A stretch of DNA of 64,000 bases, taken from assembly GCA_947642445.1 (NCBI GenBank), contig CANRSF010000001.1:1-64000 (forward strand), written 5' to 3'. Positions within the stretch are counted from its first letter, which is position 1. Every line of letters begins with the position of its first letter. A program made the position numbers and the translations under genes. Below are positions 7,129-14,490 of this stretch, in pieces. The notes below the pieces were generated by a model. That model was not told where the DNA came from. It saw only the letters and a program-made list of their open reading frames with translations, and did not search any database. The stretch comes from an uncultured Collinsella sp. Lineage in GTDB: Bacteria > Actinomycetota > Coriobacteriia > Coriobacteriales > Coriobacteriaceae.

Positions 7129-9399
7129 ATGCGTAATTCTGTATCCGACGTCACCGACGCCGAGATCCTGGACGAGACCCGTGAGGCCATGACCCAGGCT
7201 GCCTTCGATGCCGCCGATGAGGCCAATGCTGCCCAGGCCGTCGAGTCCGCTACCGAGAGCCTGCCCGCCTTTGACGAGCTGGGCCTTTCCGACGAGATGC
7301 TTCGTGCCATCGAGAACCTGGGCTACACGGCGCCGACGCCCGTGCAGGCCGGTTCGATCCCCGTGGTGCTTGAGGGCCGCGACTTGCTTGCCGCCGCCCA
7401 GACCGGCACCGGCAAGACGGCCGCCTTTTTGCTGCCGACCATGAACAATCTGGAGCACATCGCTCCTCCCAAACCCGTGCGCGAGCGCGGCGGCCGCAAC
7501 CGCCGTCGCGGTGCTAAAAAGCCCGAGGGCAACGGCCGCGGCCCCGTGATGCTCGTTATCACCCCCACGCGCGAGCTTGCCCAGCAGATCGATGAGGTCG
7601 CCGGCAAGATCGCCGACGTCACCGGCCATGTCGCCGTGACCGTCGTGGGCGGCGTGAGCTACAAGCCGCAGACCGCTGCCCTCAAGTACGGCTGCGACAT
7701 CCTGGTCGCCACGCCGGGCCGTCTGGTCGATCTGATCGAGCAGGGCGCCTGCCACCTGGACGAGGTCAAGGTGTTGGTGCTCGACGAGGCCGATCGCATG
7801 CTCGACATGGGCTTTTTGCCCGCCGTCCGCCGCATTGTGCGCGAGACGCCGGCCGAGCGCCAGACGCTGCTGTTCTCGGCGACCCTCGACGAGGAGGCCG
7901 TGGGCGAGATCACCGACCTGGTGAGCGACCCGGCCCGCGTGGAGATCGCGCCGGCCACGTCGACCGCCGACACCGTCGATCAGTTTGTGTTCCCGGTGTC
8001 CATCGAGGCAAAGAATAACCTGCTGCCCGAGTTCCTCAAAAAGGAGGGCCCGGAGCGCACCATCGTCTTTATGCGCACCAAGCACCGCGCCGACAGCTGC
8101 TGCCGTCGTCTGGAGCGCAAGGGCATCAAGGCCGCCGCGATTCACGGCAACCGCAGCCAGGCCCAGCGCGAGCGCGCGCTCTCGGCCTTCCGCGACGGTA
8201 CCGTCGACGTGCTGGTGGCAACCGACGTTCTCGCTCGCGGCATCGACATCAGCGACGTGCGCTATGTCGTGAACTTTGACGTGCCGGCCGAGCCGACCGA
8301 TTACATCCACCGCATCGGCCGCACGGGCCGTGCCGGTGAGCTGGGCTGGGCCATCACGTTTGTGACCGAGCAGGACGTCGATGAGTTCTATGAGATCGAG
8401 AAGCTCATGGACAAGACCGCCGACATCTACGAGGCCGGCGACCTGCATGTGGGTCCCAACCCGCCCGCGGTTGATCCCGAGCGCGACCCTGCGGCCTTTA
8501 AGGTGAAGAAGAAGACCAAGCGCGGCAAGTCCAAGAGCAAGAAGAAGCTCGAGCAGGCACGTCGCGACGGCAAGCGCAACGGCGACGATTACGGCGATGT
8601 TGCCGGTCGTTCCAACCGCGGTCGCGATGAGCGTCGCGGCGACGGCGAGCGTCCGAGCCGTCCCAAGCGCGGCGGCAAGACCCGCGTGCGCGAGGGCGTT
8701 CAGGCTCGCGTGGACGAGGCTGTGGAGAGCGTGGCTCGCGAGGTGGCTGCCGAGGAGCGCGGGGGTGCTGCTGCTGTCGAGCAGACCCCGCGCGGGAACC
8801 GTGCCGAGCGCCGTGCCAAGCAGTTCCAGGGCGAAGCGCACCGCCGTCGTCGTGAAGACGAGGACCGTGGCGGTCGTCGTCGTGTTGAGCGCGAAGACGA
8901 GGGCCGCGGTTCGCGCGGTGGCAAGCGCGGTTCGGGTGACCGTCGTCGCTCCGGTCGCGATGGCGAGCGCGGCGGGCGCGATGAGCGCCGTGGCGGCGAA
9001 GGCCGTGGCTCGCGTGACGAGCGTGGTACCCGCGGCGGCGAGTCCCGCGGCGGCAAGCGCTTTGACGAGCGCGGAGGCCGCGAGGGTGGCCGCGGTGGCG
9101 AGCGTCGCGAGGGCGCTCGTGGCAACGGTGGTCGCAGCGGCGCCGGTCGTTCGAATGAGTCGCGTGATCGTCGCGATCCGCGTGCCAGCCGCGATCGTCG
9201 CGATGACTGGCGCAACTACGACGACACCCGCGAGGAGCGCCGTGGCGGCTATCGCGGCGGGCGCGGCGGCAACCAGGCCGGCTCCCGCGGCGGTCGTGCC
9301 GGCGGTCGCGATAACCGTAGCAGCTATGGTAACAATCGTGGCGGCAAGCGCGGCGGCAGCTCCCGTCGTCCCGGCGACGGCGGCGGCAAGCGCAAATAA
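7129..9399 (+). CDS. DEAD-box RNA helicase with RGG-rich tail
   Basis: 756 residues. The helicase core (about 40-450) shows the Q motif (FDELGLSDEML), AQTGTGKT (motif I), PTRELAQQ, TPGRLVD, DEADRM (II), SAT (III), VATDVLARGID and HRIGRTGRAG (VI). It is closest in style to CsdA/RhlE-type helicases that remodel rRNA and mRNA in the cold. The last ~260 residues are Arg/Gly/Asp-rich repeats (RGG, GGRGG, RDERRG), an RNA-binding, probably disordered tail. An insert rich in Arg/Gly (about 125-140) also interrupts the core. ATG 7129 is preferred over an upstream GTG (7093) because AAGGA precedes it. A strong terminator follows. Confidence 0.93.
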   Translation: MRNSVSDVTDAEILDETREAMTQAAFDAADEANAAQAVESATESLPAFDELGLSDEMLRAIENLGYTAPTPVQAGSIPVVLEGRDLLAAAQTGTGKTAAFLLPTMNNLEHIAPPKPVRERGGRNRRRGAKKPEGNGRGPVMLVITPTRELAQQIDEVAGKIADVTGHVAVTVVGGVSYKPQTAALKYGCDILVATPGRLVDLIEQGACHLDEVKVLVLDEADRMLDMGFLPAVRRIVRETPAERQTLLFSATLDEEAVGEITDLVSDPARVEIAPATSTADTVDQFVFPVSIEAKNNLLPEFLKKEGPERTIVFMRTKHRADSCCRRLERKGIKAAAIHGNRSQAQRERALSAFRDGTVDVLVATDVLARGIDISDVRYVVNFDVPAEPTDYIHRIGRTGRAGELGWAITFVTEQDVDEFYEIEKLMDKTADIYEAGDLHVGPNPPAVDPERDPAAFKVKKKTKRGKSKSKKKLEQARRDGKRNGDDYGDVAGRSNRGRDERRGDGERPSRPKRGGKTRVREGVQARVDEAVESVAREVAAEERGGAAAVEQTPRGNRAERRAKQFQGEAHRRRREDEDRGGRRRVEREDEGRGSRGGKRGSGDRRRSGRDGERGGRDERRGGEGRGSRDERGTRGGESRGGKRFDERGGREGGRGGERREGARGNGGRSGAGRSNESRDRRDPRASRDRRDDWRNYDDTREERRGGYRGGRGGNQAGSRGGRAGGRDNRSSYGNNRGGKRGGSSRRPGDGGGKRK

Positions 9400-9432
9400 C
9401 ATACGCATCGCCCGCTAGAGCGAGGTGAACCA

Positions 9433-9466
9433 AGGGCCCCGAGCAACTACGTTCGGGGCCCTTTTT
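9433..9466 (+). terminator. rho-independent terminator after DEAD-box gene
   Basis: Stem AGGGCCCCGA / TCGGGGCCCT with a short loop, then TTTTT. Confidence 0.9.
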
Positions 9467-9582
9467 GGTGCAAAGGGGTCAGAGCAAGGAGTGCCCCTGG
9501 GTGCCGGCAGAAAAGGAACGTCCCTAAGTGCCGCCTAAATACCGTTTATCGAAGAAAAAATACCGCTCACCGGTCATAATGA
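9467..9582. repeat. repeat-bearing intergenic stretch
   Basis: The start (TTGGTGCAAAGGGGTCAG) matches sequence beside the 3469-3496 palindrome. Then two related 23-base segments, 9486-9508 and 9513-9535, follow each other in direct orientation with about 17 identical positions. No gene is seen here. Confidence 0.55.
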
Positions 9583-9610
9583 TTGTTCTGGCTTTGGGCT
9601 TGTCTACAAT
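9583..9610 (+). promoter_or_regulatory. promoter of PTS operon
   Basis: TTGTTC and TACAAT, 16 bases apart, sit just before the antiterminator-site leader at 9631. Placement fits the start of the operon mRNA. Confidence 0.6.
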
Positions 9611-9630
9611 AGATCACGTAAAAGAAATGC

Positions 9631-9667
9631 GGAAGGTTACCGAGTCCCTCGGACGTGGGCCTAACCA
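9631..9667 (+). promoter_or_regulatory. putative RAT site for BglG/LicT antiterminator
   Basis: GGAAGGTTACCGAG...CTCGGACGTGGGCCTAACC keeps the shape of ribonucleic antiterminator sites: GGTTACCGAG paired with CTCGG, and an outer GG...CC-AACC half. It lies a few bases before a terminator hairpin and upstream of an operon that encodes its own BglG-type protein. Confidence 0.65.
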
Positions 9668-9678
9668 AAGTCTTTGAA

Positions 9679-9713
9679 CGGATGTGTCTCTATGGACGCA
9701 TTCGCTTGATTTT
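9679..9713 (+). terminator. leader terminator controlled by antitermination
   Basis: CGGATGTGTC pairs along all ten positions (with G-U wobbles) with GACGCATTCG, and CTTGATTTT follows. It sits 34 bases before the first PTS gene, so transcription would stop there unless the RAT site is bound. Confidence 0.65.
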
Positions 9714-9746
9714 GGTTGGGCTATATTTATGAAGGGACATGCCACC

Positions 9747-10259
9747 ATGGGTTTCTTTTCTCGCCTGATGGGCGGTTCGGATGAGCAGAAGACTGCATCT
9801 TCCGAGTTCGAAATCCTCGCTCCCGTTTCCGGCGAGCTTGTTCATCTGGAAAAAACCAATGACCCCGCTTTTAGCAGCCGCGCCGTGGGCGATGGCGTTG
9901 CCGTGGTTCCCCAAGAGGGAACGGTGTGCGCTCCTGTTTCCGGCACCGTCGCGGCGTTGTTTCCGACTGAGCACGCGCTGGGCATCATGTCCGACGACAG
10001 CTCTGCTCAGGTGATGCTGCATATCGGAATCGACACTGTTAAACTTGAGGGCAAGGGCTTCCATGCGCTTGTTGCTCAGGGTGACCATGTCGACGCGGGC
10101 CAGCCCCTCGTCGAGGTCGATTTCGACGCGGTCCGCGCCGCCGGCTTCGATCCCACGGTCTTCGTTATCGTGTGCGAGCGTTCGGAGAATTCGACTCTTC
10201 GTGAGCACGCTTCCGGCCCTGTTGCTGTCAAAGAGCCTGTCGTCTGGCTTTCCGAGTAA
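9747..10259 (+). CDS. PTS glucose-type EIIA component
   Basis: 170-residue soluble EIIA of the glucose/glucoside family. Phosphohistidine His92 lies in MLHIGIDTVKL, and the partner His76 in FPTEHALGI. It takes phosphate from HPr and passes it to the EIIB domain of the EIICB encoded two genes later. The start at 9747 is chosen for AAGGGA about nine bases upstream; an in-frame ATG at 9729 and a longer frame overlap the leader terminator. First gene of the alpha-glucoside operon. Confidence 0.9.
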   Translation: MGFFSRLMGGSDEQKTASSEFEILAPVSGELVHLEKTNDPAFSSRAVGDGVAVVPQEGTVCAPVSGTVAALFPTEHALGIMSDDSSAQVMLHIGIDTVKLEGKGFHALVAQGDHVDAGQPLVEVDFDAVRAAGFDPTVFVIVCERSENSTLREHASGPVAVKEPVVWLSE

Positions 10260-10277
10260 ATTCTTGTGGTGGGTACC

Positions 10278-11132
10278 GTGGTTATCAAGCGAGTTTTCAA
10301 CAATAACGTCGCAATGGTCACTTCGGACGATGGCTCCGAGTTCATTGTCATCGGTCGAGGCCTCTGCTTTGGCCGTCATGCCGGCGACGCTATCGATGAA
10401 GCATCGGTCGAAAAGACCTATGCGCTGCAGGAGGGCACTTCTCAGGATTCGCGTACGATTGACCGCTTGGCACATCTTTTGGAGTCCATCCCCACCGTCA
10501 ACCTCGTGATTGCCGAGGACATTGTTCAGATGCTCCGTCGAGAGCTCAATGTTGATGTCAACGACAAGATTCTCATTGCTCTCGCAGACCATATCAGCCT
10601 TGCTTTGGAGCGCGAGCGCAAGGGCGTCCCCTGCGAGAATCCGTTGCTGCTCGAGATCCAGCAGTTCTATCGCAAGGAGTATGCGCTTGCGGGCCGTGCG
10701 CTGCAGATTGTCAAGGAGTATATGGGCATCCAGATGAGCGAAGAAGAGCAGGGTTTTATTACGCTGCATATCGTCAACGCCACCATGCCGCAACGCTCCG
10801 ACCGTCTCATCATCTCGGTCCAGCTTGTTCGCGACGTGCTCGCGATTGTTTCCGAGCGCTATGCTACGACCCTCGATGACACCTCGCTGTCTTATGAGCG
10901 TTTCGTCCGCCACCTGCAGTTTTTCGCACAGCGGGCGCTTGACCCCGCGGCCGGGCAGATCAATGACGATGCACTGTTCCGAATCGATGAAACTAAGTAT
11001 CCGTGTGCGTTCTCGTGCGCGGACGCCATAGCCGCCCACTTGTCGTCTACCTATAACGTTGTCGTTACCGATGCCGAGAAGAGTTATCTCGCATATCACA
11101 TTGTTAACCTGCTTGGAGAACCTGGTCTCTAG
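10278..11132 (+). CDS. BglG/LicT-family transcriptional antiterminator
   Basis: 284 residues. The N-terminal RNA-binding CAT domain begins with IKRVFNNNVAMV, characteristic of this family. Two PRD domains follow with the expected histidines: ADHISLALER and GFITLHIVNA (PRD1), FVRHLQFFAQR and YLAYHIVNLL (PRD2). These are phosphorylated by the PTS to switch activity. GTG at 10278 is preferred because the protein then starts as family members do, with GGTGGG just upstream; in-frame GTG codons at 10266 and 10269 are alternatives. It most likely acts on the RAT/terminator leader of its own operon (9631-9713). Confidence 0.9.
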   Translation: MVIKRVFNNNVAMVTSDDGSEFIVIGRGLCFGRHAGDAIDEASVEKTYALQEGTSQDSRTIDRLAHLLESIPTVNLVIAEDIVQMLRRELNVDVNDKILIALADHISLALERERKGVPCENPLLLEIQQFYRKEYALAGRALQIVKEYMGIQMSEEEQGFITLHIVNATMPQRSDRLIISVQLVRDVLAIVSERYATTLDDTSLSYERFVRHLQFFAQRALDPAAGQINDDALFRIDETKYPCAFSCADAIAAHLSSTYNVVVTDAEKSYLAYHIVNLLGEPGL

Positions 11133-11231
11133 GCATAACGTGCCCACACATCGATTGATATAAGGCAGGGCTCACGGTCTTGTCTAGGGCACATCTGTCT
11201 TAATTTGCGGAAAAGGAAGGGGAGTACCGCT

Positions 11232-12848
11232 ATGACCGCAAAAAAGAAGTTCAATTTCAAAGCGCCGTTGGAGGTGTTCGCGAAGTCAATCGTCCAGCCG
11301 ATGATGTATCTCTCGGTTGCCGGCATTCTGCTCATCGTGGGCATTATTCTGACCAACAAGACCATTTGCGCCTTGATCCCCGTACTGGGCTCCGGTCCGT
11401 TCCAGCTTGTGGGCGCCGTTGTCTATCAGTCGCTGATGTTTATCATCAACAACCTCTCGATTCTGTTCTGCGTGGGCATCGCCGGCGCCATGGCAAAGAA
11501 GAACAAGGGCCATGCTTCGCTGATTGCCCTGATGTCGTTCTTCCTGTTCCTGCAGGCTAACAACATCGTGCTCAACGCCACCGGCTCTCTTGCCGAAGCG
11601 AGCGGCATGCTCGGTCTTACCGGAACCGGCCAGAGCACCGTTATGGGCATTCAGGTGCTCGATACCGGAGTGTTTGGCGGCATCATTCTTGGTTGCATCA
11701 CCGGTGCCGTGTTCAACAAGTACTCGAACAAGCAGTTCCCCATTGCCCTTTCGATGTTCTCGGGCGTTCGTTTTCCGTTCCTGATCATGATCATCATTTC
11801 CTGGATCATGGGTGCTGGCTTCTGCATCGTTTGGCCTCCGGTTCAGGGTGCCATCTCCTCCGTTGCCGGCATCATTAAGGAGTCGGGCAACATCGGTCTG
11901 TTTATCTACGGCATGCTCAACAAGCTGCTCGTTCCTACCGGTCTGCATCACCTCATCTACACCCCGTTCCAGTTCTCCGATGTGGGCGGCACCCTGACGC
12001 TGGGCGATCAGGTTATCGCCGGCGCCTATCCCATCCGTGTCGCCGAGATGGCAATGACGGGCCAGCCCTTCTCCGATAGCACCTACTTCAACAGCTACAC
12101 CTTCAACAACCTGTGGCCCTACATCGGTATCGGTCTCGCCTTTATCTTCACCGCTCACAAGGGGAACAAGGATAAGACCAAGGCCGTTATCATCCCGCTG
12201 ATCATCACCGCCGTGCTCTCCTGTGTCACCGAGCCCATGGACTTCCTCTTTGTCTTTGCCGCTCCCGTGCTCTTTGTCGTTCACTCGGTTCTTTCCGGTA
12301 TCTTCCTGGTCCTGCTCAAGGTCCTCTCCGTGCCCGCTTCGACTGCAGGCGGCATCATCAACATCGTGGTTTCCAACCTGGTTCTTGGTGTCGATAAGAC
12401 CAACTGGCCGATGATGCTCGTGCTCGGAGTCGTCAACGCCGCGCTGTACTTCTTCCTCTTCACCTTCCTTATTAAGAAGCTCAACCTCCACACGCCTGGT
12501 CGCGAGGAAGAGTCCGAGCTCGCCGAGTCCGTTGCCGAGGGCGAGGCCGCCGCGTCTGTCGCGGTGAAGCAGGGCGCTGTTGCCGCAGCTCCCGCAGAGG
12601 GCGTCGATGCAGGTATTGCCGACCTGGTCGCAGGTCTTGGCGGCAAGGACAACATCGAGGAGCTCGAGAACTGCTTTACACGTCTTCGCGTGAACGTTAA
12701 GAACCCGGACCTCATCGATGAGAACCTCATTAACCACGTGCCCAACAGCGGCATCAACCGCAACGGCAACAATATCCAGATCATCTTTGGCATGAAGGTC
12801 GCCGAGATGCGCGACAAAGTCGAGAACGCAATTGAGAAGGAGCAGTAA
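11232..12848 (+). CDS. PTS alpha-glucoside/maltose-type EIICB permease
   Basis: 538-residue membrane protein. The EIIC domain (about 1-420) has around ten hydrophobic segments and motifs such as LVPTGLHHLIYTPF and CVTEPMDFLFVFAAPVLF. An Ala/Glu-rich linker (about 425-455) leads to an EIIB domain whose phosphorylation cysteine is Cys481 (ELENCFTRLRV). No EIIA is fused; the separate EIIA upstream supplies it. The downstream 6-phospho-alpha-glucosidase points to maltose or a related alpha-glucoside as substrate. The start has GGAAGGGGAG upstream. Confidence 0.9.
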   Translation: MTAKKKFNFKAPLEVFAKSIVQPMMYLSVAGILLIVGIILTNKTICALIPVLGSGPFQLVGAVVYQSLMFIINNLSILFCVGIAGAMAKKNKGHASLIALMSFFLFLQANNIVLNATGSLAEASGMLGLTGTGQSTVMGIQVLDTGVFGGIILGCITGAVFNKYSNKQFPIALSMFSGVRFPFLIMIIISWIMGAGFCIVWPPVQGAISSVAGIIKESGNIGLFIYGMLNKLLVPTGLHHLIYTPFQFSDVGGTLTLGDQVIAGAYPIRVAEMAMTGQPFSDSTYFNSYTFNNLWPYIGIGLAFIFTAHKGNKDKTKAVIIPLIITAVLSCVTEPMDFLFVFAAPVLFVVHSVLSGIFLVLLKVLSVPASTAGGIINIVVSNLVLGVDKTNWPMMLVLGVVNAALYFFLFTFLIKKLNLHTPGREEESELAESVAEGEAAASVAVKQGAVAAAPAEGVDAGIADLVAGLGGKDNIEELENCFTRLRVNVKNPDLIDENLINHVPNSGINRNGNNIQIIFGMKVAEMRDKVENAIEKEQ

Positions 12849-12851
12849 ACA

Positions 12852-14234
12852 ATGATCATTACTCTGTGTGGTGGCGGATCCACCTTTACCCCCGGCATCG
12901 TCAAGTCCATCGCCCTGCGCAAGGACGAGCTCGACGTTGACGAGATTCGTCTGTACGACATCAACGAGGAGCGCCAGCGCAAGATCGGCGTGCTCGTGGA
13001 CTGGATTTTGCACGAGGACCTTGGCCTGGACATCAAGCTCACGGTGACCACCGACAAAAAGACGGCTTTTACCGACGCGAGCTTCGTGTTTGCCCAGATG
13101 CGCGTGGGCGGCTACGCCATGCGCGAGCAGGACGAGAAGATTCCGCTGCGTCACGGCTGCGTTGGTCAGGAGACCTGCGGTTGCGGCGGCCTTGCCTACG
13201 GCATGCGCACCATCTTCCCCATGGTCGAGCTGATCGATGACGTCGAGAAGTACGCCAAGAAGGACTACTGGATTCTCAACTACTCCAACCCTGCTGCCAT
13301 CGTTTCCGAGGGCTGCCGTGTGCTGCGTCCCAACGCTCGCATCATCAACATCTGCGACATGCCGATCGCGATCATCGACGTGGTTTGCGCCGCACTCGAT
13401 ATCGACAAGAAGGATGTCGAGTACGATTACTTTGGCCTCAACCACTTTGGCTGGTTCACCTCGATTCGCCACAAGGGCGAGGAGGTGCTCCCGCAGCTGC
13501 GCGAGTACATCAAGGAGCACGAGATTCTGCTGCCCGATTCGTACCTCAAGGGCATGGGCTCGCTGATGTCCAAGAAGCCCGAGGAGGCCACTGACGAGCA
13601 CCCCGAGCAGAACCGCCACACCAAGGGCAGCTGGTACTACGTCTGGAAGGGCGAGTACGAGATCATGGAGTGCTTCCCGGAGTACCTGCCTAACACGTAT
13701 CTGAACTACTACCTGCAGCAGAAGGAGTTCGTCGAGCATTCCAACCCCGAGCGCACCCGAGCTAACGAGGTTGAGGAGACGCGCGAGAAGAACCTCTTCG
13801 ACGGCATCGACCACTACGAGAAGACGGGCGAGATCGACGAGAGCACGTTCTACGCGGGCAGCCACGGCGACTGGATTGCCGATCTGGCTATCGCTCTGAA
13901 GAACGACACCAAGCAGCGCTTCCTGGTCATTTGCGAGAACAAGGGCGCTATCCCCAACATGCCCTACGACGCTATGGTCGAGCTGCCTGCCTACATTGGC
14001 AAGAATGGCCCCGAGGTCATCAGCCGCGACAACATTCCTCTGTTCCAGCAGGGCCTCATGATGCAGCAGCTGAACTCCGAGAAGCTCGTGGTCGAGGCTA
14101 CGATCGAGGGTTCTTACGAGAAGGCGCTCAAGGCCTTTACGCTGAACAAGACCGTGCCTTCGATGAAGGTCGCCAAGGAGGTTCTCGACGACATGATCGA
14201 GGCCAACAAGGGTTACTGGCCCGAGCTTAAGTAA
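12852..14234 (+). CDS. 6-phospho-alpha-glucosidase, GH4 family
   Basis: 460 residues. GH4 enzymes use NAD+ and Mn2+ to cleave phosphorylated glycosides by an oxidation-elimination route. Visible signs: the dinucleotide-binding start LCGGGSTFTPG, MRVGGYAMREQDEKIP, and metal ligands Cys168 (NICDMP) and His198 (GLNHFGW). It follows the EIICB gene by three bases, so it hydrolyses the 6-phospho-disaccharide that the PTS delivers. Orthologues are named malH, glvA or aglB in other bacteria. Confidence 0.93.
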   Translation: MIITLCGGGSTFTPGIVKSIALRKDELDVDEIRLYDINEERQRKIGVLVDWILHEDLGLDIKLTVTTDKKTAFTDASFVFAQMRVGGYAMREQDEKIPLRHGCVGQETCGCGGLAYGMRTIFPMVELIDDVEKYAKKDYWILNYSNPAAIVSEGCRVLRPNARIINICDMPIAIIDVVCAALDIDKKDVEYDYFGLNHFGWFTSIRHKGEEVLPQLREYIKEHEILLPDSYLKGMGSLMSKKPEEATDEHPEQNRHTKGSWYYVWKGEYEIMECFPEYLPNTYLNYYLQQKEFVEHSNPERTRANEVEETREKNLFDGIDHYEKTGEIDESTFYAGSHGDWIADLAIALKNDTKQRFLVICENKGAIPNMPYDAMVELPAYIGKNGPEVISRDNIPLFQQGLMMQQLNSEKLVVEATIEGSYEKALKAFTLNKTVPSMKVAKEVLDDMIEANKGYWPELK

Positions 14235-14265
14235 AAGCAACAGGGTCGCTGGCCGCATACCTGGA

Positions 14266-14310
14266 GCAATGCCCCGTCCACGTGATTGCGTGGGCGGGGC
14301 ATTGTCATTT
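14266..14310 (+). terminator. terminator of PTS operon
   Basis: CAATGCCCCGTCCACG pairs with CGTGGGCGGGGCATTG around a short loop; GTCATTT follows. Its T-run is modest. Confidence 0.75.
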
Positions 14311-14330
14311 GGTAACGCGTTTTACCAAAT
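14307..14330. promoter_or_regulatory. operator-like palindrome ATTTGGTAA-6-TTACCAAAT
   Basis: Perfect 9-bp arms with a 6-base spacer, directly after the PTS terminator and about 160 bases before the hydrogenase operon. Form fits a dimeric regulator site. The regulator is unknown. Confidence 0.5.
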
Positions 14331-14405
14331 ATGGCATTTATCTGCGGTAATGTTCTATTTCACCGCCGAGGGTGACATTTCATACCGCCTGCCGAACTGC
14401 GTGGA

Positions 14406-14426
14406 GACCTAACAACTTTTTAGGTC
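14406..14426 (+). promoter_or_regulatory. leader hairpin GACCTAA-7-TTAGGTC
   Basis: Seven-base perfect arms in the leader of the hydrogenase operon, 65 bases before the first start codon. It could be an operator or an RNA hairpin. Confidence 0.4.
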
Positions 14427-14490
14427 AGTGTTGTGCGTGTAGCAACTTCGCCCGGCCTCGCCTCCGGGCTGCCATGTGAGAGGGGATCTT

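Noticed and set aside
6928-9408. 826-codon open frame antisense to the DEAD-box gene
   Set aside because: Extreme Ala/Leu/Thr/His composition caused by GC-rich codons of the true gene on the other strand; no family motif and it overlaps the whole helicase.
11286-14258. 990-codon antisense frame over EIICB and GH4 genes
   Set aside because: Shadow of highly biased codon use; the plus-strand genes have full motifs.
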